From: Kitasatospora herbaricolor
Lineage (GTDB): Bacteria; Actinomycetota; Actinomycetes; Streptomycetales; Streptomycetaceae
Direction of reading: 5' to 3'
Assembly (NCBI RefSeq): GCF_030813695.1
Contig: NZ_JAUSVA010000002.1
Coordinates: 2,666,001-2,730,000 of the forward strand
DNA length: 64,000 bases
A program made the translations under genes and the position numbers. Under the pieces are notes generated by a model, which saw nothing but the letters and a program-made list of their open reading frames with translations, had not been told where the DNA came from and made no database searches. Below are positions 42,295-51,141 of the stretch, one piece after another (the stretch's first letter is position 1; the number at the start of each line of letters is the position of its first letter).

Positions 42295-43068
42295 ATGGAC
42301 ACCACTTCGGACCGGCCCCCCGCAGGCGGCCTCAGCGGCCGGACCGCCCTGGTCACGGGCGCGGCCTCAGGAATCGGCCTGGCCTGTGCCGAGGCCCTCG
42401 CCGAGGCGGGCGCCAAGGTCTACGTCGTCGACCTGGCGGCCGGCCCGGCCGGCGAGCTCGCCGAGCGGATCAACGGCGTGGCGCACGTCGTCGACCTCTC
42501 CGACCCGGCCGCGGTGGACTCCCTGCCGACCGACGCGGACATCGTGGTCAACAACGCCGGTCTGCAGCACGTCGCCCCCGTGCACGAGTTCCCGCCGGAG
42601 CGCTTCGCCCTGATCCAGCGGGTGATGGTGGAGGCCCCGTTCCGGATCCTGCGCCGCACCCTGCCGCACATGTACGCCCAGGGCTGGGGACGGGTCGTCA
42701 ACATCTCCTCCGTGCACGGGCTGCGGGCCAGCGCCTTCAAGTCCGCGTACGTCACCGCCAAGCACGGCCTGGAGGGCCTCAGCAAGACGGTGGCGCTGGA
42801 GGGCGCCCCGCACGGGGTCACCAGCAACTGCGTCAATCCCGGCTACGTCCGCACCCCGCTGGTGGAGCGGCAGATCGCCGCGCAGTCGCTCGCCCACGGC
42901 ATCCCCGAGGAGGAGGTGGTGGAGCGGATCATGCTGGACCGCACCGCCGTGAAGCGCCTCATCGAGCCCGGCGAGGTGGCGCAGCTGGCCCTCTGGCTCT
43001 GCTCCCCGCACGCCTCCTACCTGACCGGCGCCAGCCTGCCCCTGGACGGCGGCTGGACGGCGCACTGA
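42295..43068 (+). CDS. bdhA: 3-hydroxybutyrate dehydrogenase (short-chain dehydrogenase)
   Basis: A 257-residue classical SDR enzyme that should oxidise D-3-hydroxybutyrate to acetoacetate with NAD. The cofactor motif is TGAASGIG (21-28) with D46 downstream for NAD preference. NNAG (86-89) is followed by LQHVAPVHEFP, typical of 3-hydroxybutyrate dehydrogenases. Catalytic S139, Y152 and K156 (NISSVHGLRASAFKSAYVTAKHG) are intact, as is the substrate loop VNPGYVRTPLVERQI. It ends LPLDGGWTAH. ATG 42295 has no ribosome site, but TACCGT lies 8 bases upstream. A symporter and a PucR-type regulator follow on the same strand. Confidence 0.9.
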   Translation: MDTTSDRPPAGGLSGRTALVTGAASGIGLACAEALAEAGAKVYVVDLAAGPAGELAERINGVAHVVDLSDPAAVDSLPTDADIVVNNAGLQHVAPVHEFPPERFALIQRVMVEAPFRILRRTLPHMYAQGWGRVVNISSVHGLRASAFKSAYVTAKHGLEGLSKTVALEGAPHGVTSNCVNPGYVRTPLVERQIAAQSLAHGIPEEEVVERIMLDRTAVKRLIEPGEVAQLALWLCSPHASYLTGASLPLDGGWTAH

Positions 43069-43101
43069 CCGACCCGCGCCCGCCGTCTCCTCCCCGCACC
43101 A

Positions 43102-43141
43102 CTCCCCGTCCCCCGCTCCCCGCTCCCCGTCCCCCGCTCCC
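43102..43141. repeat. Tandem polypyrimidine repeat (21-bp unit, two copies)
   Basis: The 19-base segment CTCCCCGTCCCCCGCTCCC occurs at 43102-43120 and again at 43123-43141, in a wholly C/T-rich tract between bdhA and the symporter gene. The opposite strand is G-rich with several G-runs and could form quadruplex structure. Confidence 0.8.
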
Positions 43142-43210
43142 TCCCGTCCCGCCCCGGGCCCCCGCCCGGCCCCCGCCCCGCCTCACCCGCAGAGAAGACA
43201 GGTGGACCCC

Positions 43211-44590
43211 ATGGCCAGTTCTCCCGACGTAGCGAGAACCAGCTCCCCCCTCTGGAAGGTCGTCGGCGCGAGCCTGATCGGCACCACCATCGAGTGGTAC
43301 GACTACTTCCTCTACGGCACCGCCGCCGCGCTGGTCTTCGGCAAGGTGTTCTTCCCCAACAGCGACCCGCTGACCGGCACCCTGCTGTCCTTCCTCACCT
43401 ACGCCATCGGCTTCGCCGCCCGTCCGCTCGGCGCCCTGGTCTTCGGCCACTTCGGCGACCGGATCGGCCGCAAGAAGCTGCTGGTGGTGAGCCTGCTGCT
43501 GATGGGCGGCTCGACCACCCTGATCGGCTGCCTGCCGACGTACCACCAGGTCGGGGTGGCGGCCCCGATCATGCTGACGGCGCTGCGCCTGGTCCAGGGC
43601 TTCGCGCTCGGCGGCGAGTGGGGCGGCGCGGTACTGCTGGTCTCCGAGCACGGGGACGCCCGGCGGCGCGGCTTCTGGGCCTCCTGGCCGCAGGGCGGGG
43701 CGCCGGCCGGGAACCTGCTGGCCGCCGGTGTGCTGTCGCTGCTGACGGCCGTTCAGTCGGAGTCCACCTTCCTCTCCTGGGGCTGGCGGGTGCCGTTCCT
43801 GCTCTCGGCCCTGCTGGTGCTGGTGGGCATGTGGATCCGGCTGTCGGTGGACGAGTCGCCGCTGTTCCGGCAGGCGCTGGCGAACGCCGAGGCCCGCAAG
43901 GCCGCGCAGCAGACCGAGCAGCCGCCGCTGGTGGCCGTGCTGCGCCACCACTGGCGCGAGGTGCTGGTGGCGATGGGCGCCCGGATGGCGGAGAACATCT
44001 CGTACTACGTGATGACCACCTTCGTGCTGGCCTACGCCGTCACCCACGTCCACCTGCCCAAGCAGACCGCGCTGAACGCCGTCCTGGTGGCCTCGGCGAT
44101 CCAGTTCGCCCTGATCCCGCTGTTCGGCGCGCTCTCCGACCGGGTCGGGCGCAAGCCGGTGTACCTGGTGGGCGCGGTCGGGGTCGGCGTCTGGGCGTTC
44201 GTCTTCTTCACCCTGGTCGACGCGAAGTCCTTCGGCTCGCTGCTGCTGGCGGTGACGATCGGTCTGGTCTTCCACAGCATGATGTACGCCCCGCAGGCGG
44301 CGTTCTTCTCCGAGCTGTTCGCGACCCGGATGCGCTACTCCGGCGCCTCCATCGGCGCCCAGTTCGCCTCGGTCGCGGCCGGCGCCCCGGCGCCGCTGAT
44401 CGCCACCGCGCTGCTCAAGGACTACGGCAGCTCGACGCCGATCTCGGTGTACGTGGCGATCGCGGCGGTGATCACCGTGCTCGCGGTGCTCTGCGCCAAG
44501 GAGACCCGCGGCCGCGACCTGGCCGAGGTCGACGCCGCCCAGGGGGCGGCCGCGCCCGCCGCCGTCCCGGCGAAGACGCTCACCGTCTGA
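43211..44590 (+). CDS. MFS transporter, metabolite:proton symporter (MHS) family
   Basis: A 459-residue twelve-helix transporter. The MHS signature GTTIEWYDYFLYGTAAALVFGKVFFP opens the first helix. The loop 2-3 motif GHFGDRIGRKKLLVVSLLLMG, LRLVQGFALGGEWGGAVLL in helix 4 and the second-half repeat FGALSDRVGRKPVYLVG are all present. This family (KgtP, ProP, ShiA, citrate and similar) imports organic acids and compatible solutes with protons. Position after bdhA suggests uptake of 3-hydroxybutyrate or a related acid (inference). ATG 43211 has AGGTGG six bases upstream. GTG 43202 is less likely. Confidence 0.88.
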   Translation: MASSPDVARTSSPLWKVVGASLIGTTIEWYDYFLYGTAAALVFGKVFFPNSDPLTGTLLSFLTYAIGFAARPLGALVFGHFGDRIGRKKLLVVSLLLMGGSTTLIGCLPTYHQVGVAAPIMLTALRLVQGFALGGEWGGAVLLVSEHGDARRRGFWASWPQGGAPAGNLLAAGVLSLLTAVQSESTFLSWGWRVPFLLSALLVLVGMWIRLSVDESPLFRQALANAEARKAAQQTEQPPLVAVLRHHWREVLVAMGARMAENISYYVMTTFVLAYAVTHVHLPKQTALNAVLVASAIQFALIPLFGALSDRVGRKPVYLVGAVGVGVWAFVFFTLVDAKSFGSLLLAVTIGLVFHSMMYAPQAAFFSELFATRMRYSGASIGAQFASVAAGAPAPLIATALLKDYGSSTPISVYVAIAAVITVLAVLCAKETRGRDLAEVDAAQGAAAPAAVPAKTLTV

Positions 44591-44751
44591 GCGGGCCCCT
44601 GCCCAGACCGTCCGCCCCGGCGGCCGGCGCCCGGTCCACCCCGGGCGCCGGCCGCCGGTCGTCCCGGCCCCGCCAGGCGTACCATCGCGCTTCCGTCCCC
44701 GTGACCGGCCGACGTTCCCGAGGCCTGACTCTGCCGATTGGCGGCTGCACC

Positions 44752-46650
44752 ATGACCGACCCGACCCCGGGGGCGGCGCCCGCCCTGCGCCGGCTGCTCG
44801 ACCTGCTCGCCTCCGGCGCGGCCACCGAGGACTTCGCCGGGGTGCTCGCCGACGCCCGGCTGCGGGGCGAGCCCGTCGACGTCCTCGCGGAGATCGACGA
44901 CGCGACCTGGCTGGCCCTGCGGGTGCACCGGACGCTGCGCCAGCACCGGCGCCGGGAGGCCGAGCTGACGGCGCTCTTCGACACCGCCGGCGACCTCGCG
45001 GCCTCCCGCGACCTGGACGACGTGCTGCAGGCCATCGTGCGCCGGGCCCGGATGCTGCTCGGCACCGACACCGCCTACCTGACCCTGCCGGACGAGGCGG
45101 CCGGCGACACGTACATGCGGGTCACCGACGGCTCGGTCTCCGCGCTCTTCCAGAACCTGCGGCTCAGCCTCGGCGACGGCCTCGGCGGCCTGGTCGCGCA
45201 GAGCGCCCGCCCCTACGCCACCCCCGACTACCGCACCGACGGGCGCTTCCACCACACCGGACAGATCGACGCCGGGGTGCTGGACGAGGGCCTGGTCGCG
45301 ATCATCGGGGTGCCGCTGCTGCTCGGCGGGCGGGTGATCGGGGTGCTGTTCGCGGCCGACCGCTCGCCGCGCGCCTTCTCCCCCGACGAGGTGGCACTGC
45401 TCTGCTCGCTGGCAGCGCACGCCGCGATCGCCCTGGACACCGCCAAGTCGCTGGCCGACACCCGGGCCGCGCTGGAGAGCCTGAACAGCGCCAACGCGGT
45501 GATCCGGGCCCACTCGGCCGCCGTCCAGCGCGCCGAGCAGGCCCACGACCGGCTCACCGACCTGGTGCTGCGCGGCGCCGAGGTCGCCGACGTGGCCGCC
45601 GAGGTGGCCGCGCTGCTGGACGGCGGCATAGCGGTGCACGACGCCGACGGCAACGCCCTGGCCGGCCCGGCCGGGGGCGTCGAGGGGCTGGCGGAGGCCG
45701 TCGCCGTCTCCCGGGCCGAGGGGCGGGCGGTGCGCCGCGGGGACGCCTGGGTCTGCGTGGTGCTGGCCGGCCAGGAGCCGCTGGGCAGCCTGGTGCTGTC
45801 CGGCCGGCCGGGGCTGGACGATGCCGACCGCCGGCTGTTCGAGCGTGCCGGGGTGGTGACGGCGCTGCTCCTGCTGCTGCGCCGCTCGGTCGCCGAGACC
45901 GAGAACCGGGTCCGCGGCGAGCTGCTGGCCGACCTGCTCACCGCCCCCGACCGGGATCCGGTCGGGCTGGTCGCCCGCGGCCGCCGGCTCGGCGTGGACC
46001 TCGGCCGCCCGCACCTGGTGCTGGTCGCCGCGGCCGCCGGGCCGGCCGCCCGGGGCCGCCTCGCGGGCGCGGCCGGGCGCTACCTGTTCGGCTCCCGGGG
46101 CGTCAGCGCCGAGCACGGCGAGAACGTGGTGCTGCTGCTGCCCGACGACGGGTCCGCGAGCCCCGGCGAGGCCGCCGAGCAGGCCGCCGAGCGGCTGGCC
46201 CGGCTGACCGGGGTGCCGGTGACGGTGGGTGCCGGGCGCTCCGCCGCCGGGCCGCTCGCCCTGGCCGCCGCCCACGCCGAGGGGGTGCGCTGCGTCCGGG
46301 CGCTGCGGGTGCTCGGCCGCGACGGCGACGGGGCCTCCGCGCAGGCGCTGGGCTTCCTCGGCGTGCTGCTCGGGGACGGCCACGACGTGCACGGGTTCGT
46401 CGGCGCGACCCTCGGCCCGCTGCTGGACTACGACACCCGGCGCGGCACCGAGCTGGTCCGGACCCTGCGGGCGTACTTCGACAGCGGCAGCAGCCTGACC
46501 CGGGCCAAGGACGAACTGCACGTCCACGTGAACACCGTCGTCCAGCGGCTGGACCGGATCGAGGCGCTGCTCGGCCGGGACTGGAACCAGCCCGAGCGCT
46601 CGCTGGAGCTCCAGCTGGCCCTGCGGCTGCAGCTGCTGGCCGACGGCTGA
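44752..46650 (+). CDS. GAF domain transcriptional regulator with PucR-type helix-turn-helix
   Basis: A 632-residue regulator. A helical N-terminus (1-65) leads to a GAF domain (about 75-235: LTALFDTAGDLAASRDLDDVLQAIVRRARMLLGTDTAYLTLPD to GVPLLLGGRVIGVLFAADRSPRAFSPDEVALLCSLAAHAAIAL). A coiled segment and a middle GGDEF-like/CdaR region follow. The C-terminal PucR helix-turn-helix is seen in LVRTLRAYFDSGSSLTRAKDELHVHVNTVVQRLDRIEALLGRDW (about 578-621). Such proteins control catabolism of small carbon or nitrogen compounds, with GAF as the ligand sensor. The likely targets are bdhA and the symporter gene just upstream. No ribosome site is clear at ATG 44752. Confidence 0.88.
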   Translation: MTDPTPGAAPALRRLLDLLASGAATEDFAGVLADARLRGEPVDVLAEIDDATWLALRVHRTLRQHRRREAELTALFDTAGDLAASRDLDDVLQAIVRRARMLLGTDTAYLTLPDEAAGDTYMRVTDGSVSALFQNLRLSLGDGLGGLVAQSARPYATPDYRTDGRFHHTGQIDAGVLDEGLVAIIGVPLLLGGRVIGVLFAADRSPRAFSPDEVALLCSLAAHAAIALDTAKSLADTRAALESLNSANAVIRAHSAAVQRAEQAHDRLTDLVLRGAEVADVAAEVAALLDGGIAVHDADGNALAGPAGGVEGLAEAVAVSRAEGRAVRRGDAWVCVVLAGQEPLGSLVLSGRPGLDDADRRLFERAGVVTALLLLLRRSVAETENRVRGELLADLLTAPDRDPVGLVARGRRLGVDLGRPHLVLVAAAAGPAARGRLAGAAGRYLFGSRGVSAEHGENVVLLLPDDGSASPGEAAEQAAERLARLTGVPVTVGAGRSAAGPLALAAAHAEGVRCVRALRVLGRDGDGASAQALGFLGVLLGDGHDVHGFVGATLGPLLDYDTRRGTELVRTLRAYFDSGSSLTRAKDELHVHVNTVVQRLDRIEALLGRDWNQPERSLELQLALRLQLLADG

Positions 46651-46839
46651 CCCCGCCGCCGACCCCGGCCCCCGGCCATCCCCGCCCGCCCCCGCCCCGG
46701 CCCCGCCGCAGGCCCGCGACCTGCGCGGAAGCGGCCGGGCGGACGAACCGGGGACTGCCGGACGGACGGCCGGGACGGCCTTCACCCGGTCGGGCGTACA
46801 GTGGCGAGGTTGGTCTCGAACGCCTGGCAAGGAGCAGCG

Positions 46840-47637
46840 GTGAGCGAGAACGTACGGTTCGTACGCATGGGCATCGGCGATCGGTCGGTGCCGTACCAGG
46901 AGGCCTGGGAGGAGCAGCAGCGACTGCACGCCCTCCGGGTCGCCGACGAGATCCCCGACACCGTGCTGCTCCTGGAGCACCCGCCGGTCTACACGGCCGG
47001 ACGCCGCACCAACCCCGAGGACCGGCCGCTGGACGGCACCCCCGTGGTCGAGGTCAACCGCGGCGGCGAGATCACCTGGCACGGCCCCGGCCAGCTGATC
47101 GGCTACCCGATCGTGAAGCTGCCCGAGCCGATGGACGTCGTCGCGTACGTCCGCCGGCTGGAGGAGGCGCTGATCCGCGCCTGCGGCGAGTTCGGGGTGG
47201 AGACCACCCGGGTCGAGGGCCGCAGCGGGGTCTGGGTGCTCGGCGAGAGCCTCCCGGACGCGGTGGTGGACCCGGCCCAGGTGGTCGACATCGGCAGCCT
47301 GACCCTGCGGATGGGCCTGCCGCTGGGCATCGACCCCCGGCTGGCCGGGCCCGAGTACGCGGCGTCCAACGCCGGCCAGCGCGGCGACGACCGCAAGCTG
47401 GCGGCGATCGGCGTGCGGGTCGCGCGGGGCGTCACCATGCACGGCTTCGCACTGAACTGCGATCCGGACATGACCTGGTTCGACCGGATCGTGCCCTGCG
47501 GCATCCGGGACGCCGGGGTCGGCTCGGTCAGCACCGAGCTCGGCCGGACCTTCCCGGTCGGCGAGGCCCTGCCGGTGGTCGAGAAGCACCTCGCCGAGGT
47601 GTTCGCCGAACTCGCCGAGCCCGCGCTGGCCCGGTAG
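46840..47637 (+). CDS. lipB: Octanoyltransferase
   Basis: LipB moves octanoyl from acyl carrier protein to the lipoyl domains of target proteins, the first step of lipoate synthesis. The 265 residues contain [15 protein letters not shown], the signature [12 protein letters not shown] (74-85), YPIVKLPEP, the catalytic Lys K186 ([24 protein letters not shown]) and Cys C220 ([15 protein letters not shown]). About 45 residues between VEGRSGVWV and the Lys segment are an insertion relative to enterobacterial LipB and are usual in streptomycetes as I recall. GTG 46840 has AAGGAG six bases upstream. lipA follows after 145 bases. Confidence 0.95.
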   Translation: MSENVRFVRMGIGDRSVPYQEAWEEQQRLHALRVADEIPDTVLLLEHPPVYTAGRRTNPEDRPLDGTPVVEVNRGGEITWHGPGQLIGYPIVKLPEPMDVVAYVRRLEEALIRACGEFGVETTRVEGRSGVWVLGESLPDAVVDPAQVVDIGSLTLRMGLPLGIDPRLAGPEYAASNAGQRGDDRKLAAIGVRVARGVTMHGFALNCDPDMTWFDRIVPCGIRDAGVGSVSTELGRTFPVGEALPVVEKHLAEVFAELAEPALAR

Positions 47638-47685
47638 GGAATCCCGGCCGGGCGGCGGATGTTGCCCGGACGGGCAGCCCGCGAG

Positions 47686-47709
47686 CCCGGGAATCCTGCG
47701 ATTCCCGGG
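47686..47709. other. Short hairpin between lipB and lipA
   Basis: CCCGGGAATC and GATTCCCGGG form a perfect 10-bp stem with loop CTGC. It could be a weak terminator or attenuator. TACCCT (47744-47749) downstream may be a lipA -10 element. Confidence 0.5.
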
Positions 47710-47782
47710 GCCGGGCCCGTGGAGAGCCGTACAAGCACAGGCGTACCCTGGGGGTACCCCGTCTAGTTCTTAGGAGTCGCAC

Positions 47783-48736
47783 GTGTCCGCTGTCGCACCC
47801 GACGGCAGGAAGCTGCTGCGCCTGGAGGTCCGCAACAGCGAGACCCCCATCGAGCGGAAGCCTGAGTGGATCAAGACCCGGGCGAAGATGGGCCCGGAGT
47901 ACACCGCGCTCCAGTCGCTCGTGAAGAAGGAGGGACTGCACACGGTCTGCCAGGAGGCCGGCTGTCCCAACATCTTCGAGTGCTGGGAGGACCGCGAGGC
48001 GACCTTCCTCATCGGCGGTGACCAGTGCACCCGCCGCTGCGACTTCTGCCAGATCGACACCGGCAAGCCCGCCGACTTCGACCGCGACGAGCCGCGCCGG
48101 GTCGCCGAGTCGATCGTCACGATGGACCTGAACTACGCGACCATCACCGGTGTCGCCCGCGACGACCTGCCCGACGGCGGCGCCTGGCTGTACGCCGAGA
48201 CGGTGCGCCAGGTGCACGCGCAGACGGCCGGCCGCGAGGGCGGGCGGACCGGCGTCGAGCTGCTGATCCCCGACTTCAACGCGGTGCCCGAGCAGCTGGC
48301 CGAGGTCTTCTCCTCGCGTCCCGAGGTACTGGCGCACAACGTCGAGACGGTGCCCCGGATCTTCAAGCGGATCCGCCCGGCGTTCCGCTACGAGCGCTCG
48401 CTGGACGTCATCACCCAGGCGCGGGCCGCCGGGCTGGTGACCAAGTCCAACCTCATCCTGGGCATGGGCGAGACCCGCGAGGAGGTCAGCCAGGCGCTGG
48501 CCGACCTGGTGGGCGCCGGCTGCGAGCTGATCACCATCACCCAGTACCTGCGCCCGTCGGTGCGCCACCACCCCGTCGAGCGCTGGGTGAAGCCGCACGA
48601 GTTCGTGGAGCTGCAGCAGGAGGCCGAGGAGCTCGGCTTCGCGGGCGTGATGTCCGGGCCGCTGGTGCGTTCCTCGTACCGGGCCGGCCGGCTGTACCGC
48701 CAGGCGCTGGAGCACCGCGAGAAGGCGACGGTCTGA
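47783..48736 (+). CDS. lipA: Lipoyl synthase
   Basis: A radical SAM enzyme that inserts two sulfurs into protein-bound octanoyl groups. In 317 residues, the auxiliary cluster motif gives C56, C61 and C67 ([16 protein letters not shown]) and the radical SAM motif gives C82, C86 and C89 ([12 protein letters not shown]). The C-terminal [10 protein letters not shown] region supplies the Ser ligand of the auxiliary cluster. All required residues are present. GTG 47783 has TAGGAG seven bases upstream. With LipB it supplies lipoate to the two-lipoyl E2 encoded 13 kb away. Confidence 0.97.
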   Translation: MSAVAPDGRKLLRLEVRNSETPIERKPEWIKTRAKMGPEYTALQSLVKKEGLHTVCQEAGCPNIFECWEDREATFLIGGDQCTRRCDFCQIDTGKPADFDRDEPRRVAESIVTMDLNYATITGVARDDLPDGGAWLYAETVRQVHAQTAGREGGRTGVELLIPDFNAVPEQLAEVFSSRPEVLAHNVETVPRIFKRIRPAFRYERSLDVITQARAAGLVTKSNLILGMGETREEVSQALADLVGAGCELITITQYLRPSVRHHPVERWVKPHEFVELQQEAEELGFAGVMSGPLVRSSYRAGRLYRQALEHREKATV

Positions 48737-48846
48737 GACCTGCCCACGACGGCCTCGCGGGGCGCGGTGCGATCCGCGCGGCGCGGGGACGGGCGTGAGG
48801 TTCGCCTCACCGGCCGGGCACGACGGCCGACGGCGATCGGTGTCAC

Positions 48847-48880
48847 CGGGAGGGGCGGGGCTTCGGCCCCGCCCCTCCCG
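48847..48880 (+). terminator. Terminator after lipA
   Basis: A perfect 15-bp stem (48847-48861 with 48866-48880) capped by a TTCG tetraloop, 110 bases beyond the lipA stop, then TCGTCGTT. Confidence 0.85.
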
Positions 48881-48984
48881 TCGTCGTTCCGGCCTGCCGG
48901 TTGTCGCCGCGGCGCCGTTCGCCCGCCCGGCTCCGTTCGGGGGCGTTCGGTTCCGCCAAAGGGGCGTCCGGCTTTCATCAGGCT

Positions 48985-49035
48985 TTGACGGCCTGGTCAC
49001 CGACTGGTAACACCAAGTGGTGACCATGTGATGGT
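48985..49035 (+). promoter_or_regulatory. Promoter with overlapping palindromes upstream of a small gene
   Basis: TTGACG (48985-48990) and TAACAC (49008-49013) are 17 bases apart. The region is covered by inverted repeats: TGGTCACC (48994-49001) with GGTGACCA (49019-49026), and ACCATGTGATGGT (49023-49035). This suggests a repressor site over the promoter. Confidence 0.55.
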
Positions 49036-49070
49036 CAGGACCTTCTCGACACCGAGGGGAGCTGTTCGGA

Positions 49071-49259
49071 ATGCAGGTAAGGATCCGATCGGTCGGCGGC
49101 ACCGCGCTGCGGCTGGCCGAGAGCGTGCTGCTGGCGAGCGGTCAGCGGCAGGCGCGGCAGAACGCCTGGGCGGCGGTCTGCGAGAACCGCCGACACGCCG
49201 AGGACCGGGCGCTGGGCACGGCCGTGACCGGCCCGGTGGCGGAGGCCGTCCGGCGCTGA
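49071..49259 (+). CDS. Small hypothetical protein (62 aa)
   Basis: A 62-residue basic, helical protein, MQVRIRSVGGTALRLAESV onward, with one Cys and no membrane segment. The stretch SGQRQARQNAWAAVCENRRHAEDRALG is predicted helical. A GAGGGGAG ribosome site, a recognisable promoter and G/C-rich third positions support it as a gene. I recall similar short proteins between lipA and the DUF4191 gene in other streptomycetes, but no function is known. It lies 104 bases before the DUF4191 gene. Confidence 0.68.
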   Translation: MQVRIRSVGGTALRLAESVLLASGQRQARQNAWAAVCENRRHAEDRALGTAVTGPVAEAVRR

Positions 49260-49363
49260 GACCCGACCGCCGGACCGCCGCCGTGGGCCGGCCGGATCAC
49301 GGTTCGGTGCGATCCGGCACCGTGCTTGGATATCCCGCGCTCCCGGCACGTACCATGAGCGTT

Positions 49364-50053
49364 ATGGCGAGGGAAACATCCGAGAACCCCGGGCGACTCA
49401 AGCAGATCCGTCTGGCATACCAAATGACCAAGAAGGTCGACACCAAGATCGGCCTGATCATCGCCGGCGTCGGCCTGCTGACCTTCGGCGTGTTTCTCGC
49501 CATCGGCTTTGCGATCGATCACCCGATCTACCTGGGCATCCTGGGCTTCATCGTGGCCTTCCTGGCCATGGCGATCGTCTTCGGGCGCCGGGCCGAGCGT
49601 GCGGCCTTCGGGCAGATGGAGGGACAGCCGGGCGCCGTGGCGGCCGTGCTGAACAACATCAAGCGCGGCTGGAGCGCCAACCCGACCCCGGTCGCGGTCA
49701 CCCGCAACCAGGACGCGGTCTACCGGGCGGTCGGCCGGCCGGGCATCGCGCTGATCGGCGAGGGCAACCCGAACCGGGTCCGCCAGCTGCTGGCCTCCGA
49801 GAAGAAGAAGATGGCCCGCGTCGTCGGCGACATCCCGGTCCACGACATCGTGGTGGGCACCGGGGAGGGTGAGATCCCGCTGAAGAAGCTGCAGATCCAC
49901 CTGATGCGCCTGCCCCGCGCGATCACCCCCGGCCAGGTCACCGAGACCAACGACCGGCTGCGCGCCCTGGGAGACCTGCTCTCCAAGGCGCCGATCCCCA
50001 AGGGCCCGATGCCCAAGGGCGCCCGGATGCCCAAGGGCGGCCAGGCTCGCTGA
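49364..50053 (+). CDS. DUF4191 domain-containing membrane protein
   Basis: A 229-residue protein with two membrane helices (about 27-48 and 53-72) near the N-terminus: IGLIIAGVGLLTFGVFLAIGF and YLGILGFIVAFLAMAIVFG. A basic cytoplasmic domain follows with RAAFGQMEGQPGAVAAVLNNIKRGW and GRPGIALIGEGNPNRVRQLLASEKKKMARVVGDIPVHDIVVG, typical of DUF4191. The C-terminus is a Lys/Gly/Pro repeat (KGPMPKGARMPKGGQAR). The function is unknown, but it is widely conserved next to lipA in actinobacteria. ATG 49364 lies 7 bases after TACCAT with no ribosome site. ATG 49355 is possible. Confidence 0.9.
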   Translation: MARETSENPGRLKQIRLAYQMTKKVDTKIGLIIAGVGLLTFGVFLAIGFAIDHPIYLGILGFIVAFLAMAIVFGRRAERAAFGQMEGQPGAVAAVLNNIKRGWSANPTPVAVTRNQDAVYRAVGRPGIALIGEGNPNRVRQLLASEKKKMARVVGDIPVHDIVVGTGEGEIPLKKLQIHLMRLPRAITPGQVTETNDRLRALGDLLSKAPIPKGPMPKGARMPKGGQAR

Positions 50054-50501
50054 CCGCTCCTCGCTCGAACACGACACGGCCCCGCCGCGGACACTTCGCG
50101 TCGGGGCCGTTTGACGTCCGCTTCGGGACGGTGCCGTTCGACCATTGCTTCAGAACGGCGCGTTCGATGTTCGCTCCGGTGCGCGGCCGGACCGGTCCTG
50201 ATCGACCTCGCCCGGGCGGACGGCCTCGGAGCCGGACCGTTCCGGTCCGAGGCTGTCCGCCGCGCGACCGCTTCCGACCGGCGTCCGGGCGCCGCTGCTT
50301 CGTCGGCGCGCGGCGACCCGTGGGGAGCGCCCGACCGGGACCGCGCCGGAGAGCCGTCCGGCGCGAGCTCAGGCCGAGCCCTCCGGGCGAGCTCAGGCCG
50401 AAGTCGGCCAGAACTCAGGCAGCGCTCGGCAGCGCTCGGGCCGAGCCGCCCCCGGGCGGCCCAGGCGGAGCCGTCAGGCCGAGCGGCGGGCCGGCCGCCG
50501 G
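50054..50501. other. Gene-free region with degenerate repeats, DUF4191 gene / RDD gene
   Basis: 448 bases without a credible gene. ACGGCCCCG/CGGGGCCGT arms (50076-50110) followed by TTTG may terminate the DUF4191 gene. Direct repeats include GCGAGCTCAGGCCGA at 50363-50377 and 50387-50401, and CAGCGCTCGG at 50420-50429 and 50430-50439. Open frames here are repetitive and unlike proteins. Confidence 0.55.
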
Positions 50502-50969
50502 TCAGATCCGGACCTCGACCGTGCCGACGGCCTTGTCGTGCAGGCCACGGGTGTCCCGGTCCCAGACCAGCGCCGGCACCGCCAGGCAGAGCAGCAGGGT
50601 GCGCAGCATCACCTGCGGGATGCCGGCCCGCCCGCCGTCCACACGCACCACCCGCAGGCCGAACAGTCGCTTGCCCATCGTGGTTCCGGTGGTGGCGAGC
50701 AGCAGCACGGTCACCACGAAGAAGATCGGGGTGGTCCAGAGGTTGGCCTGTGCCTGGTCGCCGCGCGAGACGAGGCCGTAAGCGATCAGCGCCACCAGCC
50801 AGCCGTCGACGAAGAGCGCGCCGATCCGGCGGCCGGGACCGGCGATCGAACCGGGACCCTCCTTGGGCAGGCCGAGGCGCTCGCCGCGGTGCCCGAAGTC
50901 GGCACCCATCTTCTCGGCGGCCGCCTTCGGGCCGTCGATCCACGATCCCAACGCTTCTCTGGTGTCCAC
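50502..50969 (-). CDS. RDD family membrane protein
   Basis: A 155-residue integral membrane protein with the RDD signature. The Arg and Asp residues appear in GPGRRIGALFVDGWLVALIAYGLV (about 44-67), followed by a second helix LWTTPIFFVVTVLLLATTGTTMGKRLFGLRVVRVDGGRAG and a third around QVMLRTLLLCLAVPALVWDRDTRGLHDKAVGTVEV. The N-terminal 40 residues are soluble (MDTREALGSWIDGPKAAAEKMG). RDD proteins are suspected transporters or ion exchangers, but this one is not characterised. It is divergent from glnA. A DasR-like palindrome lies 82 bp upstream of its start. Confidence 0.9.
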   Translation of the reverse strand: MDTREALGSWIDGPKAAAEKMGADFGHRGERLGLPKEGPGSIAGPGRRIGALFVDGWLVALIAYGLVSRGDQAQANLWTTPIFFVVTVLLLATTGTTMGKRLFGLRVVRVDGGRAGIPQVMLRTLLLCLAVPALVWDRDTRGLHDKAVGTVEVRI

Positions 50970-51050
50970 GAATCCACACTAACCGGGCCGCCGCGGCGCC
51001 CTGCCACCGCCTCCCCCGGCGGGTCGGGAGGGCCTTCACAGGGCCCCTCA

Positions 51051-51066
51051 AGTGGTCCAGACCACT
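51051..51066. promoter_or_regulatory. DasR-like (HutC/GntR family) operator
   Basis: AGTGGTCCAGACCACT has perfect 7-bp arms. It differs by one central base from the DasR-responsive element pattern A-S-TGGTCTAGACCA-S-T known for the GlcNAc-responsive regulator of streptomycetes. It lies 82 bp before the RDD gene and 76 bp before the GlnR box. Confidence 0.7.
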
Positions 51067-51141
51067 CGGATCGGACCCCGGTCGAGGGCGCGGCGATTTG
51101 CCCGGAACCGTACGACTTTGCCGCCCGCCCGACCGGGGTGG

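Noticed and set aside
48996-49011. GTCAC-n6-GTAAC resembling a GlnR half-site near the small gene after lipA
   Set aside because: The second element is GTAAC rather than GAAAC and no further pair follows. It is better explained as part of the local palindromes.
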